Below, piece by piece: positions 16,938 through 29,437 of a DNA stretch of 50,872 nt; the first letter of the stretch is position 1, and the number at the start of each line of letters is the position of its first letter. Source of the DNA: Planctomycetota bacterium. Its GTDB lineage: Bacteria; Planctomycetota; UBA1135; GCA-002686595. The translations under genes were made by a program, and so were the position numbers. Under the pieces are notes generated by a model. The model saw only the letters and a program-made list of their open reading frames with translations, did not search any database and was not told the DNA's origin. The DNA lies in NCBI GenBank assembly GCA_028278425.1, contig JANQEJ010000182.1, positions 1 through 50,872 of the forward strand. The letters run 5' to 3'.

Positions 16938-18398
16938 ATGTACTTCAACAGCTTCGAGTACATCTTCTTCCTCTGGGCCGTCTACGTTCTCTACTGGACG
17001 CTCAAGGAGAAGCGCAAGCTCCGCTTCTCGCTCGTCCTCGTCGGCAGCTACTGGTTCTACGCCCAGGCGGACTGGCGCTTCACGTTCCTGCTCTTCACGA
17101 GCACCGTCGTCGACTTCTTCGCGGGGCGCGAGATCGACAAGGCGAACGAGGCCGGCAGCAACGCGCGGCGACGAGCGTTTCTGATCCTGAGCCTCGTGTC
17201 GAACCTGGGGATGCTCGGGTTCTTCAAGTACTACGACTTCTTCGTCGACAGCATCGAGGCCGTCTTCGAGTCGTGGAACCTCTGGCACCTCTCCGCGGCG
17301 AAGGGCGGACCGCTGGACTACATCGTTCCGGCGGGCATCAGCTTCTACACGTTCCAGACGCTCTCCTACACGATCGACATCTATTACCGGCGCATCAAGC
17401 CGTGCAAGAGCCACCTGGAGTTCGCGGTCTACGTGGCGTTCTTCCCGCAGCTCGTCGCCGGGCCGATCGTGCGCGCGCGCGACTTCCTGCCGCAGATGCA
17501 GAAGACGCGCAAGCTGACGCGCGACCGCATCAGCTCCGGCCTCTTCCAGATCCTGCGGGGGATGACGAAGAAGCTCGTCATCGCCGACGTCCTCGGCGCT
17601 CACCTGGTCGACCACGTCTACCGCGACGCCGGGTCGCTGGAGCAGTCCGGCGGGCTGGCCGTGCTGGTGGCGACGTACGCCTTCACCATGCAGCTCTACG
17701 GCGACTTCGCCGGCTACTCGGACATCGCGATCGGCTCGGCGCGGCTGCTCGGGTTCGACCTGAAGAAGAACTTCGACGCGCCGTTCAAGTCGCGCTCGCT
17801 GGAGGAGTTCTGGACCCGCTGGCACATCTCGATGTCCTTCTGGTTCTACTACTACGTCTTCGCGGCGATGGGGGGGAACAAGCGCGGTATCGCGCGCACG
17901 TGCTTCAACCTGTTCATCACGCATCTGCTCTCCGGCGTGTGGCACGGCGCGGGGTGGAACTTCGTCTTGTGGGGCGTGTGGTTCGGCGTGTGGATGGTGA
18001 TCGTCCGCCTGGTGCGCCTGCTGCTTCCGAACGGGGTGATGCCGCGCAAGGCCGTCTTCTCCTTCCTCGGGTGGCTTTTCACGTACCACGTGTGCGTCTT
18101 CTCGCTGCTCTTCTTCCGCGCGAACGACACGGAGTCGCTCGTGGCCGCGCTGCGCGCGTTGACCGACTGGAGCGGCCCCTTGCCCGACGTGATCACGACG
18201 CTGCCGTGGCAGGTGTGGACGGTGCTCGGCGTCTCCTACTTCACCGCGGTCTGGCCGGAGTCCTGGAACGTCCGCATCGAGAACGGTTGGAAGCGCCTGC
18301 CCGGTCTGGCGCAGGGCGCCGTCCTCGCGGCGGCGCTGCTCTTCTTCCTCGGCGTGGCGCCCCCCGGGCTTGCCCCCTTCATCTACTTCCAGTTCTGA
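16938..18398 (+). CDS. MBOAT-family membrane O-acyltransferase (AlgI/DltB-like)
   Basis: A 486-residue polytopic membrane protein of the MBOAT family. It begins MYFNSFEYIFFLWAVYVLYW and has many hydrophobic segments throughout. Family markers are IVPAGISFYTFQTLSYTIDIYYR, FFPQLVAGPIVRA, FAGYSDIAIGSARLLGF, FWTRWHISMSFWF, and the catalytic histidine His336 in GVWHGAGWNFVLWG. Bacterial relatives (AlgI, PatA, DltB) move an acyl group across the membrane and onto a polysaccharide or teichoic acid. The upstream carrier protein and downstream SGNH gene suggest a three-part export-acylation relay. The acceptor is unknown. Confidence 0.94.
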   Translation: MYFNSFEYIFFLWAVYVLYWTLKEKRKLRFSLVLVGSYWFYAQADWRFTFLLFTSTVVDFFAGREIDKANEAGSNARRRAFLILSLVSNLGMLGFFKYYDFFVDSIEAVFESWNLWHLSAAKGGPLDYIVPAGISFYTFQTLSYTIDIYYRRIKPCKSHLEFAVYVAFFPQLVAGPIVRARDFLPQMQKTRKLTRDRISSGLFQILRGMTKKLVIADVLGAHLVDHVYRDAGSLEQSGGLAVLVATYAFTMQLYGDFAGYSDIAIGSARLLGFDLKKNFDAPFKSRSLEEFWTRWHISMSFWFYYYVFAAMGGNKRGIARTCFNLFITHLLSGVWHGAGWNFVLWGVWFGVWMVIVRLVRLLLPNGVMPRKAVFSFLGWLFTYHVCVFSLLFFRANDTESLVAALRALTDWSGPLPDVITTLPWQVWTVLGVSYFTAVWPESWNVRIENGWKRLPGLAQGAVLAAALLFFLGVAPPGLAPFIYFQF

Positions 18399-18408
18399 TG
18401 GAGCGCCG

Positions 18409-19539
18409 TTGAAGCACTTTCGATACATCGGCTGGCGCTTCCTCGCCTTCGTGCTCCTCCTGGGCGGGCTCGAGCTGTACCTGCGCAAGTTCACGACGTA
18501 CGGCCAGCTCGTCGTCACCGAGCGAACCGAGCGTCTCGGATGGCGGATGGTGCCGTCGCAGTCACGCTGGTCGCGCGAAGGCGACGTTCCCGAGGTCATC
18601 AACTCCGACGGCTTCCGCGACCGCGAGTGGGACGAGCCCGAGGAGGGCGAAGCGGTGTTCCGCGTCGCCGTTCTCGGCCAGTCGATGACCTACGGCACGA
18701 GCGTCGCGATCGAGGAAACCTGGCCGCGCGTGCTCGAGGAGAAGCTGCGCGCGGACTTCGCCGCCCGCGGCGACGCGCGCGAGGTCCTCGTGATGAACTT
18801 CGCCGTGCAGGGCTACACGCTCGAGCAGATGGTGCGCAACCACGCGGACAACGTCGCGCCGTTCCGTCCCGACGTGGTGATCGTCCCGCTACACACGGGC
18901 GACGTCGCGCCGATGCCCGCTTCCGCCGACGAGTTCGACTTCAAGTACCGCCGCGCGTGGTTCCGCACGGCGACGCGCGACCTCCTGAACCGCGAGGTGG
19001 TGGGCAAGTGGATGCCGCGGCCGGCGCCAATCGTCGATCCGAACGCGCCGGAGCCGATCAACTACCAGCACCTCCTCAAGACGAACCCGCGGGACAAGCG
19101 GGCGCAGCGGCTTTGGGCTCAAGCAGGCGGCCGGATGGACGAGCTGCACCGCCGCGTCGACGCCGACGGCGGGCGGCTCGCGCTCGTGATCCTTCCCATC
19201 CTCGCCGACCTGCTCGCGCCCGAGCGCGAGGACCCGTCGGCTTACTGGGGCCCATGGGCGAGCCGCCGGTCCGAGCCATCGACCGTGCCGTTGGTGAAGG
19301 CGCGCGAGGAGTTCTCGCAGGGGCAGGAGCTCCTCTTGCGCAAGCTGATCGAGCGCTTCGGCGTCGTCGAGCGCCTACCGCTGAGTCCGACCGGCATGCG
19401 GACCATCCCGCGCGACGTGCCGGGCGCCGACGACAGCCTCTTTCTGTACCAGGACGTCGGACACTACTCCGCCCGCGGACACCGGCTCCTCGGCGAGGCC
19501 GTCTTCGAGCAGCTTCGAGCGGCCGGACTCTGGGAGTGA
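18409..19539 (+). CDS. SGNH/GDSL-type hydrolase or acyl transferase, membrane-anchored
   Basis: A 376-residue protein starting, most likely, at TTG 18409, ten bases after the MBOAT stop, with GGAG at 18400-18403 as ribosome-binding site. An overlapping ATG at 18398 opens only four codons. Residues of about 8-25 are one transmembrane segment (FLAFVLLLGGLELYL). The SGNH block I is VAVLGQSMTYGTS, with the Ser nucleophile but Gln where most families have Asp. The C-terminal block is YQDVGHYSARGH, giving Asp-x-x-His. Partners of this kind (AlgJ/AlgX, PatB, DltD) complete O-acylation next to an MBOAT protein, which is the likely job here. Confidence 0.85.
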   Translation: MKHFRYIGWRFLAFVLLLGGLELYLRKFTTYGQLVVTERTERLGWRMVPSQSRWSREGDVPEVINSDGFRDREWDEPEEGEAVFRVAVLGQSMTYGTSVAIEETWPRVLEEKLRADFAARGDAREVLVMNFAVQGYTLEQMVRNHADNVAPFRPDVVIVPLHTGDVAPMPASADEFDFKYRRAWFRTATRDLLNREVVGKWMPRPAPIVDPNAPEPINYQHLLKTNPRDKRAQRLWAQAGGRMDELHRRVDADGGRLALVILPILADLLAPEREDPSAYWGPWASRRSEPSTVPLVKAREEFSQGQELLLRKLIERFGVVERLPLSPTGMRTIPRDVPGADDSLFLYQDVGHYSARGHRLLGEAVFEQLRAAGLWE

Positions 19540-19545
19540 TCCGGC

Positions 19546-21264
19546 CTACGGCTGGAACGTCAGCTCGAGCGCGTCGCTCGAGCACATGATCCCGCCGGCG
19601 AAGCCCGTGCAGCTCGGCGTGTTGAACCAAAAGGTCTGCACGTAGGAGGTGCCGCCGAGCACGGTGGGGGTCATCTCGACCAGGATCTCGCTGTAGCCGC
19701 CGCCGTTCGAGGAGACGGGGAACGACGTGAACGGCAAGAGCAGGTCGACGTAGGCGGGGAAGAGCGGGAAGCCCACTCCGCTCGGGTTCGCGCCGATGCC
19801 GACGAGCAGCCCGCCGACGGCGTCCGGCGGCGCGTTCAGGGTCGTGATGTGGAAGTCGGTGGCGGTCACCGACGGGACGCCCGTCACGTCGAGGTGGAGC
19901 GGACCCTTGCAGGAGGGCTTGGACACCCCGTAGCGCTGAACGCCGACCGGGTCGGGCGTGTCGCACGCGGCGACCGCCGCGAACACCTTGCGCGCCTCGG
20001 CCACGTACGCCTCGAGCTCCGGAAGCTCCGTCACCGGGTCCACGTCGAAGGTGCCGAGCTGGATCGCCGTCAGGAGATAGTCGGCCCAGGTGACGAAGTA
20101 GTCGCCGTCCGCCTTACGACACCTGGGCTTGCCGTCGACGGTGAAGTAGATCGCGCCGGTGTGCGCGCCGCCGTCGAGGAACGCTGTGTCGTTGTTGGCC
20201 CAGGCGGCGATCCAGCCGCTCTCCGTGACCGGCAGGGTGAACTCGGCGACGGCCACGCCGCCCTCGGGCAGCGAGTAGGGCACCGACTGCACGGCTCCGC
20301 CGTCGTGGATCAGGTGGATGCTCCCCGCCTTCTGCCCGGGGAGCTGGACGCCCGGACCGACCGTGAGGGTCGCCTTGACGTTCAGCGGACTGGTGCTGAG
20401 GACCTGCAACTCGTCGCCGAGGCCGAATGCGCCGTTCACCTCGAGGTCGAGGAACAGGTGCTCGCCGTCGGAGATCGTCGTGCGCCCGGCGCGGATCGAC
20501 TCGAGCCAGCCCTGGAAGCTCAGGGGCTGCTCGACCTTGGAGTACATCGTGATCGGCGTGTTGAGGCAGGAGTTGTCCTTGCCTCCGGTGAGCGCGACGC
20601 GGAACCCCGAGTTCAGGAGTTTGTAGTAGAGCCCGTACCACCCGAAGAACGGATCGATGTTGACGCGCGGCGACTCGATGAAGTCGATCTTGCCCAGGGC
20701 CGCGTCGAGCGGAGACATGATCCCGAGCTCGTCCACCCCCTCGCCGATGACCGGCACCAGCGCCGGAAGGTAGGAGGTCGACCAGTTGACGTGCGCGTAG
20801 CCGGTCAGGACCTTCGGATCCTGCCGCACGAGATCGAAGGCCGGCGCCGGATAGGGCTCGTCGAACGGCAGGTACGGCGACGAGATGCCGAAGAGCTGCG
20901 CGTGTCCGAACTGCTCCGTGCGGAACTCGGAGAGCTCGATCCCGTACTGCATGAAGTGGACCGGATCGCCGAGCGTCGTCGGGCTCTCCGCGCCGGTGAC
21001 CAGCCACCCGAACTGGTCCAGAAAGGCCTGCGAGCTCGGAAGGTTGACGCCCCAGAGCTGCGCGCCGCCGAAGACGATGTCCTCGTCGAGCATCTTCTGG
21101 TACATGTCCTCCGGCGTGAGCTGTGGCAGCCCCAGGCAAAGCTGCACGTGCAGGTGCGTGTCGCCCTTGTACCAGCCGGGCGGCGGGGACACGGCGCCGC
21201 CGGACTGAGCCGCGACGGGGATGGACAGGAGGCCTGCGAGGCAGGCGGCGGGGAACGACCTCAT
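19546..21264 (-). CDS. Exported PHP-domain (CehA/McbA-like) protein with planctomycete C-terminal beta-domain
   Basis: A 572-residue secreted protein with signal peptide MRSFPAACLAGLLSIPVAAQS. Residues of about 30-370 are a PHP-type metallohydrolase-like domain: GWYKGDTHLHVQ opens it (the THLH metal-binding motif), followed by YAHVNW and GGKDNS. Residues of about 450-572 form a separate beta-domain (YGVSKPSCKGPLHLDV ... SYVQTFWFNTPSC ... SDALELTF) that also ends the proteins at 27786-29414 and 32141-34930. The gene lies 53 bp downstream of the FAAL-KS megasynthase on the same strand and may be co-transcribed with it. A phosphoesterase or carboxylesterase-like activity is inferred from the family; the substrate is unknown. 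Confidence 0.82.
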   Translation of the reverse strand: MRSFPAACLAGLLSIPVAAQSGGAVSPPPGWYKGDTHLHVQLCLGLPQLTPEDMYQKMLDEDIVFGGAQLWGVNLPSSQAFLDQFGWLVTGAESPTTLGDPVHFMQYGIELSEFRTEQFGHAQLFGISSPYLPFDEPYPAPAFDLVRQDPKVLTGYAHVNWSTSYLPALVPVIGEGVDELGIMSPLDAALGKIDFIESPRVNIDPFFGWYGLYYKLLNSGFRVALTGGKDNSCLNTPITMYSKVEQPLSFQGWLESIRAGRTTISDGEHLFLDLEVNGAFGLGDELQVLSTSPLNVKATLTVGPGVQLPGQKAGSIHLIHDGGAVQSVPYSLPEGGVAVAEFTLPVTESGWIAAWANNDTAFLDGGAHTGAIYFTVDGKPRCRKADGDYFVTWADYLLTAIQLGTFDVDPVTELPELEAYVAEARKVFAAVAACDTPDPVGVQRYGVSKPSCKGPLHLDVTGVPSVTATDFHITTLNAPPDAVGGLLVGIGANPSGVGFPLFPAYVDLLLPFTSFPVSSNGGGYSEILVEMTPTVLGGTSYVQTFWFNTPSCTGFAGGIMCSSDALELTFQP

Positions 21265-21317
21265 GCCGGGTAAGGGGGGAGCGAGGGGGGAGGGGCCCTG
21301 GAGCCCAACAGCCTACG

Positions 21318-25928
<4,611 letters not shown>

Positions 25929-26010
25929 CGGTGGGTCGGGGGGATCGCGGTGGGGGGCGCCAAACTATACAAGGTAGGGAACCCGTGAGGCCCGCCTCGA
26001 GGGGAGCAGA

Positions 26011-26403
26011 ATGACCATCATCCCGACGCTGCGCTACCGGGACGCTCCGGCGGCCATCGAGTGGCTGTGCAACGCCTTCGGCTTCGAGAAGAAGCTCGTC
26101 GTTCCCGGCGACGGCGACACCGTCGCGCACGCACAGCTCACCTTCGGCCGCGGGATGGTCATGGTGAGCTCCGCGCGCGACACGGAGTTCGACCGGCTCG
26201 TCCAACCGCCCGAGCCGGGCGCGGTCTGCACGCAGAGCCCGTTCCTCGTCGTCGACGACGTGGACCGCCACTACGCTCGCGCCAAAGCGGCGGGCGCGGA
26301 GATGGTCACGGAGATCTGGGACGAGCCCCACGGCCGCGGCTACGCGTGCCGCGACCCGGAGGGGCACGTCTGGTGCTTCGGCGATTACGACCCGTGGGCC
26401 TAG
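26011..26403 (+). CDS. VOC-family (glyoxalase/bleomycin-resistance-like) protein
   Basis: A 130-residue two-module protein of the vicinal oxygen chelate superfamily. Each half gives the beta-alpha-beta-beta-beta pattern: IIPTLRYRDAPAAIEWLCNAFGFE opens the first, PFLVVDDVDRHYARAKAAGAEM the second, and it closes with YACRDPEGHVWCFGDYDP. This subgroup (PhnB/YdfO-like) contains both dioxygenases and binding proteins; no substrate can be assigned. GGGGAG lies six bases before the ATG. The gene heads a rightward group with the NTF2-like lipoprotein (6 bp later) and the methyltransferase, and it is divergent from the megasynthase. Confidence 0.88.
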   Translation: MTIIPTLRYRDAPAAIEWLCNAFGFEKKLVVPGDGDTVAHAQLTFGRGMVMVSSARDTEFDRLVQPPEPGAVCTQSPFLVVDDVDRHYARAKAAGAEMVTEIWDEPHGRGYACRDPEGHVWCFGDYDPWA

Positions 26404-26409
26404 CGTAGA

Positions 26410-26898
26410 ATGCTCCTCATGCGGCGATTGGTCTTCCTGCTCCTTCCAGCTCTTGCGGCCGGCTGCGCAGCGACCGGAGCCGGGCTGCCCGACGCGACGC
26501 CCGAGGAGACGCTCGAAGCCTGGTCCGAGGCCTGGGTCGCCGGTGAGCTCGACCGGATGCTTGCGTTCTACGACGACTCGGACGACCTCGTGGTCATCCA
26601 CTCGAGCGGCCACGTGCGGCGGGGGCACGCCGAGCTCGTCGCGGACTACGAGACGGCGTTCGAGGACACCGTCTTCGAGGAGGCTGCGCTCGACCTCTCG
26701 GAGGTCGGACAGGCCGGCGGGGCGGCGTGGGCGACGGGTCGGCTCCGCGCGACGTCGCGCCGGCGCGCGGACGACAGCCGCTGGCGCCTCGAGCTGAACA
26801 CGACCTTCGTGCTGAGGAGCGACGGAGACGCGTGGCGGATCGTGCTCGAGCAGTCGACGCCGGTCGCGGGCATTCCGCGGATCCGGCCGCTGGAGTAG
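26410..26898 (+). CDS. NTF2/SnoaL-like (DUF4440-type) lipoprotein
   Basis: A 162-residue predicted lipoprotein (FLLLPALAAGC, lipobox AAGC). The mature part is one cone-shaped NTF2-like domain: PEETLEAWSEAWVAGELDRMLAFYDD at the start, VVIHSSGHVRRGHAEL, then strands RWRLELNTTFVLRSDGDAWRIVLEQST. Such domains serve as small-molecule enzymes or binding modules, and here the anchor places it outside the cytoplasm. ATGs at 26410 and 26419 are both possible starts. The function is unknown. Confidence 0.82.
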   Translation: MLLMRRLVFLLLPALAAGCAATGAGLPDATPEETLEAWSEAWVAGELDRMLAFYDDSDDLVVIHSSGHVRRGHAELVADYETAFEDTVFEEAALDLSEVGQAGGAAWATGRLRATSRRRADDSRWRLELNTTFVLRSDGDAWRIVLEQSTPVAGIPRIRPLE

Positions 26899-26911
26899 TG
26901 GCGGCCGCAAG

Positions 26912-27709
26912 GTGACCGCGGACGTCGCGCGCGAGATGGCGGACCGGTACGACCGTGAGGCTCGCGCGTACCGCGACCTGTGGGGGCCGCTGCTGCGCCC
27001 CGCCGGGCTTCGCCTGCTGGACGCGCTGGCCGGTGAGCCGGCACGGCGCGTGATCGACGTCGGCGCGGGCGTCGGCGGACTGGAGCCCGGCATCCGCAAC
27101 GCGTTTCCCGACGCGTTCGTGTTTGGGCTCGACCGTTCACCCGGGATGCTCGCGCTCGCACCGGGAGCCCTGCACCGCGCGGTGGCCGACGGCGGCCGGC
27201 TGGCCGTCGGTTCGGCGAGCGTGGACCTGGTGCTCTTCGTGTTCGTCCTCTTTCACCTGAACGATCCGGTGGACGGTCTGCGCGAAGCGCGCCGCGTGCT
27301 GCGACCGGGCGGACGCGTGGCGACGCTGACCTGGGCGGGCGAGTTCGAGTCCGAGGCCTCGCGTCGGTGGAGCGCTTGCCTCGACGAGCACGGAGCCGCC
27401 CCGCCCGATCCCGCGGCGGACGCGCGTCACGCGCCGGTCGATTCCGCCGCGAAGGTCGCAGCGCTGCTCGAGGGCGCCGGATTCGAAGCGATTCGCGCGT
27501 GGGAGGAGGAGCTTGTCGGCGCCCTGGAGCTGGAGCCGCTGCTCGCCCTCAAGACGTCGATGGGCCGGGGGAGGGCGCGCTTTCAGAGCCTCGACGCTTC
27601 CGCGCGCGACGCCTGCCTGGACGCGGCGCGCCGCCGGCTGCAATCGCTCGGCCCCCGCGATTTCGAGGCGCGCGGCAACGTGGTCTACGCGATCGCGCGC
27701 ACCCGCTGA
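26912..27709 (+). CDS. Class I SAM-dependent methyltransferase
   Basis: A 265-residue methyltransferase starting at GTG 26912. Motif I is VIDVGAGVGGLEPGI, followed by the acidic end of strand 2 (VFGLDRSPGMLALA) and the post-II region VDLVLFVFVLFHLNDP with LREARRVLRPGGRVATLTW, as in ubiquinone/menaquinone-type (UbiE-like, Methyltransf_11) enzymes. The substrate cannot be inferred from the sequence. It is 13 bp downstream of the NTF2-like gene and likely in the same transcript. Confidence 0.88.
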   Translation: MTADVAREMADRYDREARAYRDLWGPLLRPAGLRLLDALAGEPARRVIDVGAGVGGLEPGIRNAFPDAFVFGLDRSPGMLALAPGALHRAVADGGRLAVGSASVDLVLFVFVLFHLNDPVDGLREARRVLRPGGRVATLTWAGEFESEASRRWSACLDEHGAAPPDPAADARHAPVDSAAKVAALLEGAGFEAIRAWEEELVGALELEPLLALKTSMGRGRARFQSLDASARDACLDAARRRLQSLGPRDFEARGNVVYAIARTR

Positions 27710-27785
27710 TCGCCCGGTGCGCTAGCATGGGGGCCTCCCCGGTCGCGCCTGGCAAACGTTCGACCACCCACTCAGGAGCCCCTCC

Positions 27786-29414
27786 ATGTCCCGCGCCCTG
27801 CTCGTGCTCAGCGCGTTCGTACTCACTTCCGTCGTTTCCGCCCAGGTCGCGCCGGGCTTCCGCCTGTTCGGTCCGCACGGGACGGACGAGACCTACCTGC
27901 TCGACGTCAACGGCAACGTCGTCCACACCTGGCCGAGCGGCTACGTCCCGGGCAACGGTATCTACCTGCTCGAGAACGGGGACCTGATCCGCGCGGTGCA
28001 GCTCCCCGGCGGTCCCGGCATCGGCGGCAGCGGCGGCGGCGTGCAGCGCATCAAGTTCGACGGGACCATCGTCTGGGACTTCGACTTCACCACGGGCGGC
28101 GTGTACCACCACCACGACGTCGAGCCGATGCCGAACGGCAACCTGCTCCTGATCGCGTGGGATACGCTGACCACCGCCGACGCGATCGCGAACGGGCGCG
28201 ACCCCGCGCTCGTCACCGGGCCGAACTTCTGGCCCGACGCGATCTACGAGATCGAGCAGACCGGGCCCACGACGGGCTCGATCGTTTGGGAGTGGCACGT
28301 CTGGGATCACCTGATCCAGGACTTCGACAATACGAAGCCGAACTTCGGCGTCGTCGCCGACAACCCGCAGCTCCTCGACATCAACTACCCGCCGAACGTC
28401 GTCAACGACGGTGACTGGAACCACGCGAACTCGATCAGCTACGACCCGGTTCACGACCTGATCCTGATCAACTTCCCGTTCCAGAACGAGTTCTACGTCA
28501 TCGACCACAGCACGACGATCGCCGAGGCCGCGGGGCACACCGGCGGAACGTACGGCAAGGGCGGCGACTTCCTCTACCGCTGGGGCAACGAGGAGGCCTA
28601 CGGGAAGGGCGGGCCGGCGGACAAGCAGCTCTTCAACCCGCACGGCACCGCCTTCATTCCGGCCGGCCGTCCGGGCGGGGGCAACGTCATCGTCTTCAAC
28701 AACCAGTTCGGAGGCAACTTCTCCGCGGTTCACGAGATCGAGCTCCCGCTCACGCCCGGCGTCGGCTTCACGCTCGGCGGGGACGGCACCTACGGTCCCG
28801 CGGCGCCGGTCTGGGAGTACACCGCGCCGAACCCGACCGACCTGTTCTCGCCGTTCCTTTCGAACGCGGAGCGTTTGCCCAACGGCAACACGCTGATCGA
28901 CAGCGGCTTCCAGGGCTGGTTCCAGGAGGTGACGAACGCGAAGGTCCAGGTGTGGGAGCACTTCAACACGCTCCCGACGAGCACCTCCTTCGTCTTCCAG
29001 ATCAGCTACTACGAGCGCAGCCTCTGGGCGGACGCCGACTCCGTCTCCGTCGCCGCCGGCGGCACCGTTGGCTTCGACCTCGTCGCGGGCTCGCCCCACG
29101 ACGGCGAGCTCTACTTCCTCCTGGGATCCGCGTCCGGCACCGACGTCGGCGTGACCTACGGCGGTCAAACGATTCCGCTCAACTTCGACCCGTACTTCTT
29201 CTACACCCTGACGCACCCGAATAGCGCGCTGCTGCCCGGCTCGTTCGGCACGCTCGACACCCTCGGCAAGTCCACGGCGTCGCTGGTGCTGCCGGCGGGC
29301 GCGGCTGCGCCGCTCGTGGGAACGACGTTGAACCACGCGTACGCCACGCTCGACCCGGTGACGTTGAACGTCATCCACACGAGCAACGCGGTACCGCTGG
29401 AGTTGACCCCCTGA
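27786..29414 (+). CDS. Exported arylsulfotransferase-family (ASST-like) beta-propeller protein
   Basis: A 542-residue secreted protein with signal peptide ending VVSAQ. Residues of about 25-410 resemble the Arylsulfotrans (ASST) propeller family: LLDVNGNVVHTWPS, YLLENGDLIRAVQLP, YHHHDVEPMPNGNLLLIAWD, NHANSISYDP, and PHGTAFIPAG. In characterised arylsulfotransferases a His is the sulfo-accepting residue; several conserved His are present here, but which is catalytic cannot be told. Residues of about 415-542 form a beta-domain related to those ending the proteins at 19546-21264 and 32141-34930. AGGAG precedes the ATG by about eight bases. Enzymatic activity is uncertain; many relatives are simply annotated as ASST-like. 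Confidence 0.82.
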   Translation: MSRALLVLSAFVLTSVVSAQVAPGFRLFGPHGTDETYLLDVNGNVVHTWPSGYVPGNGIYLLENGDLIRAVQLPGGPGIGGSGGGVQRIKFDGTIVWDFDFTTGGVYHHHDVEPMPNGNLLLIAWDTLTTADAIANGRDPALVTGPNFWPDAIYEIEQTGPTTGSIVWEWHVWDHLIQDFDNTKPNFGVVADNPQLLDINYPPNVVNDGDWNHANSISYDPVHDLILINFPFQNEFYVIDHSTTIAEAAGHTGGTYGKGGDFLYRWGNEEAYGKGGPADKQLFNPHGTAFIPAGRPGGGNVIVFNNQFGGNFSAVHEIELPLTPGVGFTLGGDGTYGPAAPVWEYTAPNPTDLFSPFLSNAERLPNGNTLIDSGFQGWFQEVTNAKVQVWEHFNTLPTSTSFVFQISYYERSLWADADSVSVAAGGTVGFDLVAGSPHDGELYFLLGSASGTDVGVTYGGQTIPLNFDPYFFYTLTHPNSALLPGSFGTLDTLGKSTASLVLPAGAAAPLVGTTLNHAYATLDPVTLNVIHTSNAVPLELTP

Positions 29415-29437
29415 TCGGGCCCGCGCGCGCAGCGCGA

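Noticed and set aside
18398..18412. ATG overlapping the MBOAT stop (TGATG) as start of the SGNH gene
   Set aside because: It opens just four codons in another frame. The TTG at 18409 after GGAG is in the SGNH frame.
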